Shown: positions 1 through 6,789 of the stretch, piece by piece
Position numbering within the stretch: position 1 is the first letter of the stretch
Layout: the number at the start of each line of letters is the position of its first letter
Origin: Pseudomonadota bacterium
Lineage (GTDB): Bacteria; Pseudomonadota; Alphaproteobacteria; Rhizobiales; Rhizobiaceae
Assembly: GCA_023444445.1 (NCBI GenBank)
Contig: JAEXMK010000052.1
Location: 1-8,941 of the forward strand
Direction of reading: 5' to 3'
Length of the DNA stretch: 8,941 bases
The notes under the pieces: model-generated
What the model saw: the letters and a program-made list of their open reading frames with translations, nothing else
What the model was told of the DNA's origin: nothing
Database searches by the model: none
Program-made: the position numbers and the translations under genes

Positions 1-562
1 CATTTCCTATATGGTGCTGGGGGATCAGGCCTATGGCAAATATCCGGCGGATTTCGCCTATTTCGGTCAAGGCTACGTATTCTGGGTGATCTCCTTCGAA
101 TTCGTGCTATTCGTCATCATGGCCGTCCTCTTCGCCATTTTGCTGCACGCAACCAATTTCGGTCGGCAGGTCTATGTCATCGGCACCAACCCCTTCGCCG
201 CCCGCTTCTCCGGCATTCCCGTCGAGCGCGTGAAGTTCATCCTCTTTCTGCTCACCGGCCTGATGAGCGGCATTGCCGCCGTCTGCCTCACCTCGCGGCT
301 CGGCTCCACGCGCCCTTCCATCGCTCAAGGCTGGGAGCTTGAAGTGGTAACCATGGTGGTGCTGGGTGGCGTTTCCATTCTCGGCGGTTCCGGCACGATT
401 GCGGGCGTCGTCATCGCCGCCTTCGTCATGGGCCTTGTCACTTTCGGGCTGGGGCTTTTGAACGTGCCCGGCATCGTCATGTCGATCTTCGTTGGCCTGC
501 TGCTCATCGTTACCATCGCCATCCCCATCGTCGTCCGTCGCCTTCGGGCCATGAAAGGCTGA
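1..562 (+). CDS. rhaQ: L-rhamnose ABC transporter permease, C-terminal part (5' truncated)
   Basis: The reading frame is open from the left edge (first full codon at base 2) to TGA at 560-562, so the true start lies outside the window; the ATG at 11 is probably internal. The visible 186 residues are very hydrophobic, with about four membrane-spanning stretches and a charged RRLRAMKG tail. A glycine-rich stretch, VVLGGVSILGGSGTIAG, follows a cytosolic loop. This is the usual C-terminal signature of inner-membrane permeases of the ribose/xylose type (BPD_transp_2 family) that pair with a periplasmic sugar-binding protein and an ATPase. The rhamnose assignment comes from context: rhaU and rhaK follow directly, as in the rhizobial rhaSTPQUK operon. 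By that order this would be the second permease, RhaQ. The fold is clear; the substrate is inferred. Confidence 0.85.
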   Translation, partial: ISYMVLGDQAYGKYPADFAYFGQGYVFWVISFEFVLFVIMAVLFAILLHATNFGRQVYVIGTNPFAARFSGIPVERVKFILFLLTGLMSGIAAVCLTSRLGSTRPSIAQGWELEVVTMVVLGGVSILGGSGTIAGVVIAAFVMGLVTFGLGLLNVPGIVMSIFVGLLLIVTIAIPIVVRRLRAMKG

Positions 563-565
563 GCC

Positions 566-889
566 ATGCCGGAACTCGAAAAACACGCCTTCAAGATGAA
601 ACTCTTCGCCGGCAAGGAGGCCGAATACAAAAAGCGCCACGACGAAATATGGCCTGAGCTGGTGGCGCTGCTGCACGACGCGGGTGTGAGCGACTACTCC
701 ATCCATCTAGACCCGGAAACCAACATTCTCTTCGGCGTGCTGACGCGGCCGAAGACCCACGGCATGGCGGCTTTGCCCGAACACCCCGTGATGAAGAAAT
801 GGTGGGCGCATATGGCTGATATCATGGAGAGCAATCCCGATAATTCACCCGTTGTAAAAGACCTGGTGACGGTGTTCCATCTGCCATGA
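566..889 (+). CDS. rhaU: L-rhamnose mutarotase
   Basis: This 107-residue protein has the length and residues of the RhaM/RhaU family, small dimeric cytosolic enzymes that interconvert the alpha and beta anomers of L-rhamnose. The signature [12 protein letters not shown] holds Tyr21 and the catalytic-type His25. Tyr44 and the paired Trp79-Trp80 fit the sugar-binding residues of E. coli RhaM (Tyr18, His22, Tyr41, Trp76, Trp77) at a constant offset of three. The start is supported by AAAGG at 554-558, seven bases upstream and inside the end of the permease gene. The gap to the permease is three bases, and the stop overlaps the kinase start (ATGA at 886-889), so the genes are co-transcribed and probably translationally coupled. 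The symbol follows rhizobial naming; the E. coli name would be rhaM. Confidence 0.95.
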   Translation: MPELEKHAFKMKLFAGKEAEYKKRHDEIWPELVALLHDAGVSDYSIHLDPETNILFGVLTRPKTHGMAALPEHPVMKKWWAHMADIMESNPDNSPVVKDLVTVFHLP

Positions 890-2268
890 GCGACAGCATC
901 AGACCGAGCCGGGTCGCGGTCATCGATATCGGCAAGACCAATGCCAAAGTAGTCGTCATCGACACCGGCAGCGGCGAGGAAATTGCCGGCGAGAAGCGGA
1001 CGAACCCCGTTCTCCGCGATGGCCCCTACCCCCACTACGACGTGGAGATGCTCTGGCAATTCATTCTTGCCGCTCTTCAGCGGTTTGGACGAGAGCCGGG
1101 TTTCGACGCGATTTCCATCACCACCCATGGCGCTTCAGCAGCGCTTCTCGATGGAAACGGCAACCTCGCCATGCCGGTGCTTGATTACGAGCACGCTTAC
1201 CCAGAACCCGTTCAGGAGGCCTATCGCGAGATCAGGCCCGATTTCGCAGAGACCGGCTCGCCGCAGCTTCCTGCAGGACTGAACCTCGGTGCACAAATCC
1301 ATTTCCAGAATACCGCCTTTCCGGACGAGTTTGCCAGGGTGCGCGACATCGTCACTTACCCGCAATATTGGGCAGGGCGGCTGACCGGCGTTCAGGCAAG
1401 CGAAACGACCTCGCTTGGGTGCCACACGGACCTATGGAACCCGCGCCTGAAGAGCTTTTCCTCGCTGGTCGAGCGTCTCGGTATCGAGCATCTGATGGCG
1501 CCTGTCCGCTCCGCTTTCGATGTGCTGGGAACGATCCGCCCATCGCTGGCACGGGAAACAGGGCTGTCTGCGAATATGCCGGTCTATTGCGGCATCCATG
1601 ATTCCAATGCCTCGCTTCTGCCGCACCTTCTTCGCCGCAACGGAGACTTTTCCGTCGTTTCCACAGGCACCTGGGTGGTGAATTTCGCCATTGGCGGCAA
1701 GGCGGATGCACTGGATTCCAGCCGCGATACGCTTTTGAATGTCGATGCCCTCGGGCGACCCGTTCCTTCCTCCCGCTTCATGGGCGGCAGGGAATATGAG
1801 ATGCTGGCGCAGCAATTCGGACCAGCGACAATCCACGAGATCGAAGCCGCGCTCGGCGCGGTTATCGAAAAAGGAATGATGCTGCTGCCGAGCGTGGTCA
1901 GCGGCTCCGGCCCCTTTCCGGAAAAGGCGGTACGCTGGATCGCCGATGGCGATGCAACAGCGGCGGAGCGACATGCCACTGCCTCGCTCTATCTCGCCCT
2001 GATGACGGAATTCTGCCTTTCGCTCGTTGAACGAAGAGGACCGGTTGTCGTTGAAGGACCCTTCGCCGGGAACACGCTCTATCTGAAGGCACTCGCCGCT
2101 TTCGCAGCAACCGACGTCGTTGCCATGGAAGGTTCGACGGGGACCAGTGCGGGTGCTGCGCTCCTCACCGGGATCAAGCCGGTTGCCGGTCGAGAGCGTC
2201 ATTTCACGCCGGGAAATATCCCGGAGCTGACGTCCTATCGCACCGCCTGGCGGGGCCATTTGACCTAG
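886..2268 (+). CDS. rhaK: Rhamnose-pathway sugar kinase (FGGY family)
   Basis: This 460-residue cytosolic carbohydrate kinase has the FGGY/ASKHA fold. Visible motifs in order are the phosphate-1 loop DIGKTNAK (14-21), the GIHDSNAS segment (236-243) whose Asp239 is the expected catalytic base, the phosphate-2 motif STGTWV (259-264), and the C-terminal nucleotide-binding segments [14 protein letters not shown] (390-403) and [12 protein letters not shown] (416-427). All key residues are present and the length is normal for the family. No good ribosome-binding site precedes the ATG; it overlaps the rhaU stop in ATGA, so translation probably relies on coupling. In Rhizobium leguminosarum the equivalent RhaK is needed both for catabolism and for activity of the rhamnose ABC transporter; extending this here is inference. 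It is the last gene of the operon and is followed by a hairpin at 2279-2304. The preferred sugar (rhamnose or rhamnulose) cannot be read from the sequence. Confidence 0.9.
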   Translation: MSDSIRPSRVAVIDIGKTNAKVVVIDTGSGEEIAGEKRTNPVLRDGPYPHYDVEMLWQFILAALQRFGREPGFDAISITTHGASAALLDGNGNLAMPVLDYEHAYPEPVQEAYREIRPDFAETGSPQLPAGLNLGAQIHFQNTAFPDEFARVRDIVTYPQYWAGRLTGVQASETTSLGCHTDLWNPRLKSFSSLVERLGIEHLMAPVRSAFDVLGTIRPSLARETGLSANMPVYCGIHDSNASLLPHLLRRNGDFSVVSTGTWVVNFAIGGKADALDSSRDTLLNVDALGRPVPSSRFMGGREYEMLAQQFGPATIHEIEAALGAVIEKGMMLLPSVVSGSGPFPEKAVRWIADGDATAAERHATASLYLALMTEFCLSLVERRGPVVVEGPFAGNTLYLKALAAFAATDVVAMEGSTGTSAGAALLTGIKPVAGRERHFTPGNIPELTSYRTAWRGHLT

Positions 2269-2278
2269 CCCAAATAAA

Positions 2279-2304
2279 AATGCGGCCGAATGATCGGCCG
2301 CATT
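2279..2304. terminator. Bidirectional terminator between rhaK and the hydrolase gene
   Basis: A perfect 10-base inverted repeat, AATGCGGCCG / CGGCCGCATT, flanks the six-base loop AATGAT. It lies in the 53-base gap between two convergent genes. Read on the minus strand the stem runs into a U-rich tail (complement of CAAATAAAAA at 2271-2280), the classic intrinsic form, so it should end hydrolase transcription efficiently. On the plus strand the stem ends in ATT then CCCG, a weaker tail, but it may still stop rhaK transcripts. Confidence 0.85.
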
Positions 2305-2321
2305 CCCGTTCTGCAGAACGC

Positions 2322-3158
2322 TCAGCCCTTGATAAAGGCAAGCAGGTCGGCGTTCAGCACATCGGCATTGACTGTCAGCATGCCGTGCGAGAAACCGGGA
2401 TAGGTCTTCAGGGTGCCATCTTTCAGCAGCTTGATCGACTTGTGAGCGGAGTCGGCGATCGGAACGATCTGGTCGTCTTCGCCGTGCAGAACCAGCGTCG
2501 GAACGCTGATATTCTTCAGGTCTTCCGTCTGGTCGGTTTCAGAGAAGGCCTTGATGCCGTCGTAGTGGGCCTTTGCACTGCCCATCATGCCCTGACGCCA
2601 CCAGTTCTGGATAACGCCTTCATGCACGGTCGCGCCATCGCGGTTGAAACCATAGAACGGGCCGGCCGGCACGTCGCGGAAGAACTGGGCACGGTTTGCG
2701 GCAAGCGCTGAGCGGAAGCCGTCAAAAACCTCCATGGGAAGGCCTTCCGGATTGGCCTCGGTCTTGACCATGATTGGCGGGACGGCGGAAACGAGAACGG
2801 CCTTGGCAACACGGCCGGCGGGCTCGCCATGCTTGGCGACGTAACGCGCAACTTCACCGCCACCGGTGGAATGGCCGATATGGACGGCGTTCTTCAGATC
2901 GAGCGCTTCAACGACAGCAAAGGCGTCGGAAGCATAATGATCCATGTCGTGCCCCTCCGAGACCTGGGCCGAGCGGCCGTGTCCGCGGCGGTCATGGGCG
3001 ACAACACGATATCCTTTGGAAACGAAGAACAGCATCTGCGCATCCCAGTCATCGGATGAGAGCGGCCAGCCATGGTGGAAAACGATCGGCTGGGCATCCT
3101 TAGGGCCCCAGTCCTTGTAGAAAATCTCAGTGCCGTCTGTCGTCTTAACAAAGCCCAT
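2322..3158 (-). CDS. Alpha/beta hydrolase of the aryl esterase / non-heme chloroperoxidase (perhydrolase) group
   Basis: The predicted protein has 278 residues. The ATG at 3156-3158 is chosen because AAGGAG (complement of 3168-3173) lies nine bases upstream, and the protein from there aligns naturally with the family ([18 protein letters not shown]). The reading frame is open upstream to 3254, but those 32 residues look non-family. The oxyanion-hole region [11 protein letters not shown] starts at 29; the nucleophile elbow GHSTGG carries Ser97; Asp229 lies in HGEDDQIVP; His258 lies in GFSHGM. The Asp-His spacing of 29 equals that of Pseudomonas fluorescens aryl esterase (Asp222/His251). Members hydrolyse esters and, with peracids, act as cofactor-free haloperoxidases in vitro; the physiological substrate is usually unknown. 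There is no signal peptide, so it is probably cytosolic. It is a single gene with its own terminator. Confidence 0.9.
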   Translation of the reverse strand: MGFVKTTDGTEIFYKDWGPKDAQPIVFHHGWPLSSDDWDAQMLFFVSKGYRVVAHDRRGHGRSAQVSEGHDMDHYASDAFAVVEALDLKNAVHIGHSTGGGEVARYVAKHGEPAGRVAKAVLVSAVPPIMVKTEANPEGLPMEVFDGFRSALAANRAQFFRDVPAGPFYGFNRDGATVHEGVIQNWWRQGMMGSAKAHYDGIKAFSETDQTEDLKNISVPTLVLHGEDDQIVPIADSAHKSIKLLKDGTLKTYPGFSHGMLTVNADVLNADLLAFIKG

Positions 3159-3167
3159 AATCGTTTC

Positions 3168-3173
3168 TCCTTC
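3168..3173 (-). promoter_or_regulatory. Ribosome-binding site that sets the hydrolase start
   Basis: The minus strand reads AAGGAG nine bases before the ATG at 3158, a near-perfect Shine-Dalgarno match. It supports the shorter 278-residue protein over the 310-residue reading that would begin at 3254. Confidence 0.8.
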
Positions 3174-3475
3174 GGTTGCGTTGGCATCTCCGGTGCATCC
3201 TGTTGTGCGCCGGTTTGATGGAGGGATAATGACGCAGGAAAATGGTCTCAACAATTACAATAATAATTCGGAGTGAATTGCGGTTTTAGCAATAATAATG
3301 GCGCCGCCTGCTGTCGGATGAATCGTGGCACGGGCACCAAACGGCATGAAGCACCAAAGGTTGCGCCAGATGGCACAAGCGGTTGGTAAAATGATTGCGG
3401 GCAGAACGCTCAGCGCACTGCCGCAGTTTAAAACAAACTCTCCAACGCCGCCCTCGGCGTGAGACGCCCCGCCCT
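3174..3475. other. Intergenic region without a recognisable gene
   Basis: About 300 bases lie between the hydrolase ribosome-binding site and the end of the methyltransferase gene. The left part (3223-3299) is AT-rich and probably regulatory for the hydrolase. Near the right end is a small hairpin, ACGCCG (3445-3450) / CGGCGT (3455-3460) with a four-base loop. On the minus strand it lies just past the methyltransferase stop and is followed by a moderately T-rich stretch, so it could be a weak terminator. Short open frames here lack a ribosome-binding site and resemble nothing I know. Confidence 0.5.
3223..3299 (-). promoter_or_regulatory. Candidate promoter and upstream direct repeats for the hydrolase gene
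   Basis: On the minus strand TTGAGA (3251-3246) and TATCCC (3228-3223) are 17 bases apart and could be -35 and -10 boxes; the -10 match is poor. Just upstream the AT-rich stretch contains two exact copies of ATTATTATTG (complement of 3258-3267 and 3290-3299), 32 bases apart start to start, about three helical turns. An inverted pair AATTC/GAATT (3265-3269, 3275-3279) lies between them. This arrangement could bind a regulator, but low-complexity AT-rich DNA can produce such repeats by chance. Confidence 0.25.
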
Positions 3476-4171
3476 TCAATCCACGTCGGGATCGTATTCC
3501 CTCGGGCTGTTATCCCGGGAAAACAGCACGCAGGGACCGCGAGAGCCGCGCGGATCATAGGCATAACCCTTGGCGGTGAGTGCCTGCATGATGTCTCGAA
3601 CGCCGGATAGGCCGTAAAGGTGGTCGTGCAGTTCAACGAATATCCGCTCCACGCCGGCAAGCTCGGCCTTGCCGAGCAGATCGCGCTCCGCGCCTTCTAT
3701 ATCCATAACGAGCGCGGTAATGCCCTGCTCCGCAACAAATTCATCGATATTCGCCGAGGAGATTTCGATGCGTTTTTCATAAGGGCCCTGATTTTCGTCC
3801 ATGGAGGACATCCAGAGATCCTTGCGAACATAAAAGGGATAGGAGCTCGGCTCGTCGGCGGTCAAAAGTCCCTGCGAAAACACGACATTGCCGCGGCAAT
3901 TGGCCTTGATGACCCGCTCGGCGAGCGCGGCCGTGGAGGGATTGGCCTCGAAAGCCCAGACGGAGACATCCTCAATGCCGGCAATGATCGAGGTGATGAT
4001 GCCGATACCCGATCCCAGCTCTAGCACGCGGTCACCGGGCCTGATGGCTTTCAGGACGCTGCGGGCCTCTTTCGCCTCGTAGCTGCCGTCGGTCAGCGCC
4101 TGCCAAATGACGGGCGATACCTCATCGCAAGAAAGAGGCAGGGAAACCCCGTGCACGTCCAGTATTTCCAT
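3476..4171 (-). CDS. FkbM-family SAM-dependent methyltransferase
   Basis: This 231-residue protein has a Rossmann-type methyltransferase core. The SAM-binding motif I is VLELGSGIG (49-57), and the ribose-binding acidic residue is probably Glu75 in AFEANP. The FkbM-type segment VMDIEGAERDLL (155-166) is followed by a beta-strand region, RIFVELHDHLYG. FkbM-family enzymes mostly O-methylate hydroxyl groups of sugars, lipids or polyketides; the acceptor cannot be predicted here. There is no signal peptide or membrane segment, so it should be cytosolic. The ATG at 4171 is supported by AAAAGG (complement of 4180-4185), eight bases upstream. It follows dcpA on the same strand after 156 bases, but a structured repeat-like segment lies between them, so separate transcription is as likely as read-through. 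Confidence 0.85.
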   Translation of the reverse strand: MEILDVHGVSLPLSCDEVSPVIWQALTDGSYEAKEARSVLKAIRPGDRVLELGSGIGIITSIIAGIEDVSVWAFEANPSTAALAERVIKANCRGNVVFSQGLLTADEPSSYPFYVRKDLWMSSMDENQGPYEKRIEISSANIDEFVAEQGITALVMDIEGAERDLLGKAELAGVERIFVELHDHLYGLSGVRDIMQALTAKGYAYDPRGSRGPCVLFSRDNSPREYDPDVD

Positions 4172-4201
4172 GTCTCAAGCCTTTTCGCAAAATCCGGTCG
4201 T

Positions 4202-4287
4202 CGCGCCACAACGATCCCGTATCAACCGAAAATGCTCTACAGCATCGTTGCGCGAACCGGTATCGGTTTTCCCAAGCAACACTATGA
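4202..4287. repeat. Palindromic intergenic element resembling rhizobial dispersed repeats
   Basis: The segment between dcpA and the methyltransferase gene holds overlapping inverted repeats. CAACGAT (4209-4215) pairs with ATCGTTG (4244-4250), with partial GC-rich extensions outside (CGCG on both flanks). A second nested hairpin is formed by GTTGC (4247-4251) / GCAAC (4276-4280) enclosing AACCG (4255-4259) / CGGTT (4264-4268). The layout (AAAATGCTCT, then a palindrome containing CGGTTTTCCC) is reminiscent of short palindromic elements scattered between genes in Rhizobiaceae. The inverted repeats are visible; membership of a repeat family is from memory and unconfirmed. Confidence 0.5.
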
Positions 4288-4327
4288 CTTGGTAAAAATT
4301 CTAACATGCCGTCAAAACAGGCACGGC

Positions 4328-6262
4328 TCAGACGGAACTCCAGGCCACCAGTTCCTTGGCCGGCAAAGGTCTGCTGATCAGATAACCCTGAACCTGATCA
4401 CATCCCAGGCGTCTGACGCATTCATATTGCTCTTCCGTCTCGATGCCTTCCGCAATCGTCGTCATGCGCAAACTGCGGCCGACCCCGACCACGAATTCCA
4501 CGATCGCCAAGGCGTCACGGTCACTTGTGATATCGCGCAGGAAGGATCGGTCGATCTTGATCTTGTCGAAGGGCACGCCGCGAAGATTGGCGAGTGATGA
4601 ATAACCCGTGCCAAAATCATCCATGGCGATCTTGATACCGACAGCCTTCAGCCGCGACAGCGTGTTGATCGTCTGGTCGCTCTTGTTGAGCAGGATCGAT
4701 TCGGTGATCTCAAGTTCGAGACGGCTCGGCTCCAACCCGCTTTTCTCAAGCGCGCCCATGACGTTCTGGATGAGGTTGGTGCTATGAAACTGAACCGGCG
4801 AAAGATTGACCGCCACCTTCATGTCTTCGTCCCAGCCCATCGCCTCCCGGCAGGCTGTCTCCATCACCCATTTTCCGAGCGAATGGATGAGGCCGGTTCT
4901 TTCCGCAACAGGAATGAACACGCTGGGCGGCACATCGCCCCGCACGGGATGTTTCCAGCGCAGCAACGCTTCGAAACCGCAGAGTTTGCGGGTCTGCGTT
5001 GCCACCTGCGGCTGGTAATAGACTTCCATCTCGTCGTTCTGCAACGCCGTCTGCAGATCGGCCTCGAAGGATTTTTTCTCCGTCAGCTGCTTCTGCATGC
5101 GGACCTTGAACACGCTTGCCCGGCCCGGTCCGATGGCTTTCGCCTCGTAAAGAGCGAGGTCAGCACGCTTGAACAATTCATCGGCATCGACGGCGCCATG
5201 CGAGATGGCGATGCCGATACAGGTGCCGATTTTGACCTCCTGCTCACCCAGCTGATAGGTGCGGCTGATCTGGTCGATGAGTTTGGTGGCAAGGCGGCGG
5301 GCGGCGTCTTCGTTCAGATCGTCGGAGACGACGGCAAATTCATCGCCGCCCAGACGGCAGACGATGTCGTAATCGCCGCCAATGGCCGAAAGGCGCTGCG
5401 CCACGGCCTGAAGCAGCGCATCGCCCGCATCATGGCCGAGCGTATCGTTCACGTCCTTGAACCCGTCGAGATCGAGGAGAAGGATCGCCGTCGTTCCGGT
5501 GCCGCCGAAGGATCGGCGCAGCCTCTCGATCAGTTCCTGTCTGAACAGCGCCCGGTTCGGCAGGCCCGTCAGTGCGTCATGATAGGCATCATGCTCGAGC
5601 CGGACATTTTTCGCCTGCAACTCCAGCGTCGCGGCGCGCAGATCGTCCGTCAATCCGCGCATACTTTTCTGCGCGCGGTTCAGGAGATCGTTCTGGCGAA
5701 GCAGCAATATGACGAGCGCAATACCGCACAGAATCAGGCCGCCGGCCAGCGCGGTATAAACAATATGCAGCTTGCGGACATCCTCGTGCGCGGTATCGAT
5801 GAGATTGACGTCATAAGCGACAGAGGAGGAGGCGAGCGTCGTCATCGGCGCATCGAGCGCGCTCATTGCAGAGAGGAGATCCGGAACTTTCGCCGGATCA
5901 AGCGTGTTCACGTCCTGCTCCAGACGCCCCAGAATTGAGTCGAGGCGGGCTACGAGATCCCGCCACTGCTGTTTTTCATTGATAAAGGCCCCTAGATTGC
6001 CCTGCTTCAGAAGCTCCAGCCGGCTCAGCATGATGTCCAGACGTAACTGTAATTCGTCCCGGTCTATCTTGCCGGGATTGAGCGCGAAGACGGCCAGTTT
6101 GTTCTGCAGACGCAGATATTCCGCCACCGTCTGGCTGACGGCCCAGGAATCATTATAGCGGGCGAATTTCTGCAGAGCGGTCTGCCGCTCGGCAATGACG
6201 AAAGCGATATAGCCCGTTGCCAGGACGAAGCAACAGATGATCACCGCCACAAGTTTTCGCAA
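4328..6262 (-). CDS. dcpA: Membrane-bound dual GGDEF-EAL c-di-GMP enzyme (DcpA)
   Basis: The 644-residue protein has an N-terminal membrane helix (about 5-23), a helical, probably periplasmic region (25-165), a second membrane helix (about 167-188), a short coiled linker (190-225), a GGDEF domain (225-390) and an EAL domain (about 395-644). The cyclase signature RLGGDEF (303-309) is intact. The upstream inhibitory I-site appears degenerate (GDYD at 296-299 instead of RxxD). The EAL domain keeps EALLRW (431-436), Asn486, Glu518/Glu521, DDFGTGYSS (548-556), Lys569, Glu605 and QGYLISRPL (625-633), so both activities look possible. The start is TTG at 6260-6262: an in-frame stop lies just upstream, and AAAGG (complement of 6269-6273) sits six bases before it. 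It lies nine bases after pruR. In A. tumefaciens DcpA is known to make or degrade c-di-GMP under control of PruR and pterins, tuning attachment; identity here rests on architecture and neighbourhood. Confidence 0.9.
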   Translation of the reverse strand: MRKLVAVIICCFVLATGYIAFVIAERQTALQKFARYNDSWAVSQTVAEYLRLQNKLAVFALNPGKIDRDELQLRLDIMLSRLELLKQGNLGAFINEKQQWRDLVARLDSILGRLEQDVNTLDPAKVPDLLSAMSALDAPMTTLASSSVAYDVNLIDTAHEDVRKLHIVYTALAGGLILCGIALVILLLRQNDLLNRAQKSMRGLTDDLRAATLELQAKNVRLEHDAYHDALTGLPNRALFRQELIERLRRSFGGTGTTAILLLDLDGFKDVNDTLGHDAGDALLQAVAQRLSAIGGDYDIVCRLGGDEFAVVSDDLNEDAARRLATKLIDQISRTYQLGEQEVKIGTCIGIAISHGAVDADELFKRADLALYEAKAIGPGRASVFKVRMQKQLTEKKSFEADLQTALQNDEMEVYYQPQVATQTRKLCGFEALLRWKHPVRGDVPPSVFIPVAERTGLIHSLGKWVMETACREAMGWDEDMKVAVNLSPVQFHSTNLIQNVMGALEKSGLEPSRLELEITESILLNKSDQTINTLSRLKAVGIKIAMDDFGTGYSSLANLRGVPFDKIKIDRSFLRDITSDRDALAIVEFVVGVGRSLRMTTIAEGIETEEQYECVRRLGCDQVQGYLISRPLPAKELVAWSSV

Positions 6263-6268
6263 ACGGCA

Positions 6269-6274
6269 CCTTTA
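6269..6274 (-). promoter_or_regulatory. dcpA ribosome-binding site overlapping the pruR stop codon
   Basis: The minus strand reads TAAAGG: the TAA (6274-6272) is the pruR stop, and its last two bases form part of AAAGG (6273-6269), six bases before the TTG start of dcpA. Ribosomes ending pruR would sit on the dcpA initiation site, so coupled translation is likely. It also supports TTG as the real start. Confidence 0.7.
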
Positions 6275-6778
6275 TTCCACTATCAGTTTGGCAACTTGCC
6301 ATGCGGACCGCGAATAATAGGTCTGCTTCTGCAGCTCCGGATCGCTGTCATAGGGATAAATGACGAACAACGGGCCTTTTTCGCGAACTGTCATGTAATT
6401 GCCATCCAGCTTGATCGCCAGGATAACGTTAAATTTCTTAAAATCTTCAATCGGTATCGTGCTGACATAATCGTTCAAAGCGACTGCCGTGACGCTGGTG
6501 CCCTTTGCGCCCACGACATCCATCAACTTTGCCAGCGAAACACCATCAAAGCGAACCCGGCCATCGTGCCAGGGCGTCGTAGTCTCCACCGTCTCCATGC
6601 CGAGCGCCTCCAGCATGTCGCGGTCAAACTGCGCCGCACCATCGGCATTCGTGTTTGTGATGTTTCCGGATATGGTTAATATCGGTTTGCCCTGCGGTTT
6701 GGCAATCGTCCCGGCCTGCGCGCAGGAAAGCCATACGAGCGACAAGAACGCACTGAGAAGTACCCTGGCGAGATTCAT
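6272..6778 (-). CDS. pruR: Periplasmic pterin-responsive regulator, sulfite-oxidase/molybdopterin-binding fold (PruR)
   Basis: This 168-residue exported protein begins with a classic signal peptide (positive start, hydrophobic core 6-18) and a likely signal peptidase I site AQA|GT after residue 22. The rest resembles the small Oxidored_molyb domain: a strand leading to SGNIT (37-41), TTPWHDGRVRFDGVSLAKL (67-85), LNDYVSTIPIEDF (101-113), GPLFVIYPYD (135-144) and YYSRSAWQVAKL (154-165). True sulfite oxidases ligate molybdenum through a cysteine, yet the only cysteine here (Cys19) is in the signal peptide, so a redox enzyme is unlikely. In A. tumefaciens PruR binds reduced pterins in the periplasm and acts through DcpA, encoded directly downstream as here. 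The ATG at 6778 is preceded by GGAG (complement of 6786-6789) at seven bases. Cys19 does not sit in a good lipobox, so a soluble protein is favoured. Confidence 0.88.
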   Translation of the reverse strand: MNLARVLLSAFLSLVWLSCAQAGTIAKPQGKPILTISGNITNTNADGAAQFDRDMLEALGMETVETTTPWHDGRVRFDGVSLAKLMDVVGAKGTSVTAVALNDYVSTIPIEDFKKFNVILAIKLDGNYMTVREKGPLFVIYPYDSDPELQKQTYYSRSAWQVAKLIVE

Positions 6779-6789
6779 ACTTTTTCTCC

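Noticed and set aside
3159..3254. 32-residue N-terminal extension of the hydrolase.
   Set aside because: The strong AAGGAG site and the family start both point to the ATG at 3158; the extension lies in leader/promoter DNA.
3255..3479. 74-residue minus-strand open frame between the methyltransferase and hydrolase genes.
   Set aside because: It starts next to the methyltransferase stop codon, has no ribosome-binding site, resembles no known family and runs through the AT-rich regulatory stretch.
4308..4327. Small inverted repeat GCCGT/ACGGC directly after the dcpA stop as a terminator.
   Set aside because: Only five pairs with a ten-base loop and no U-tract directly after the stem; too weak to call.
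4784..5938. 384-codon plus-strand open frame opposite dcpA.
   Set aside because: It lies wholly antisense to the strongly supported GGDEF-EAL gene and is a by-product of GC-rich codon use.
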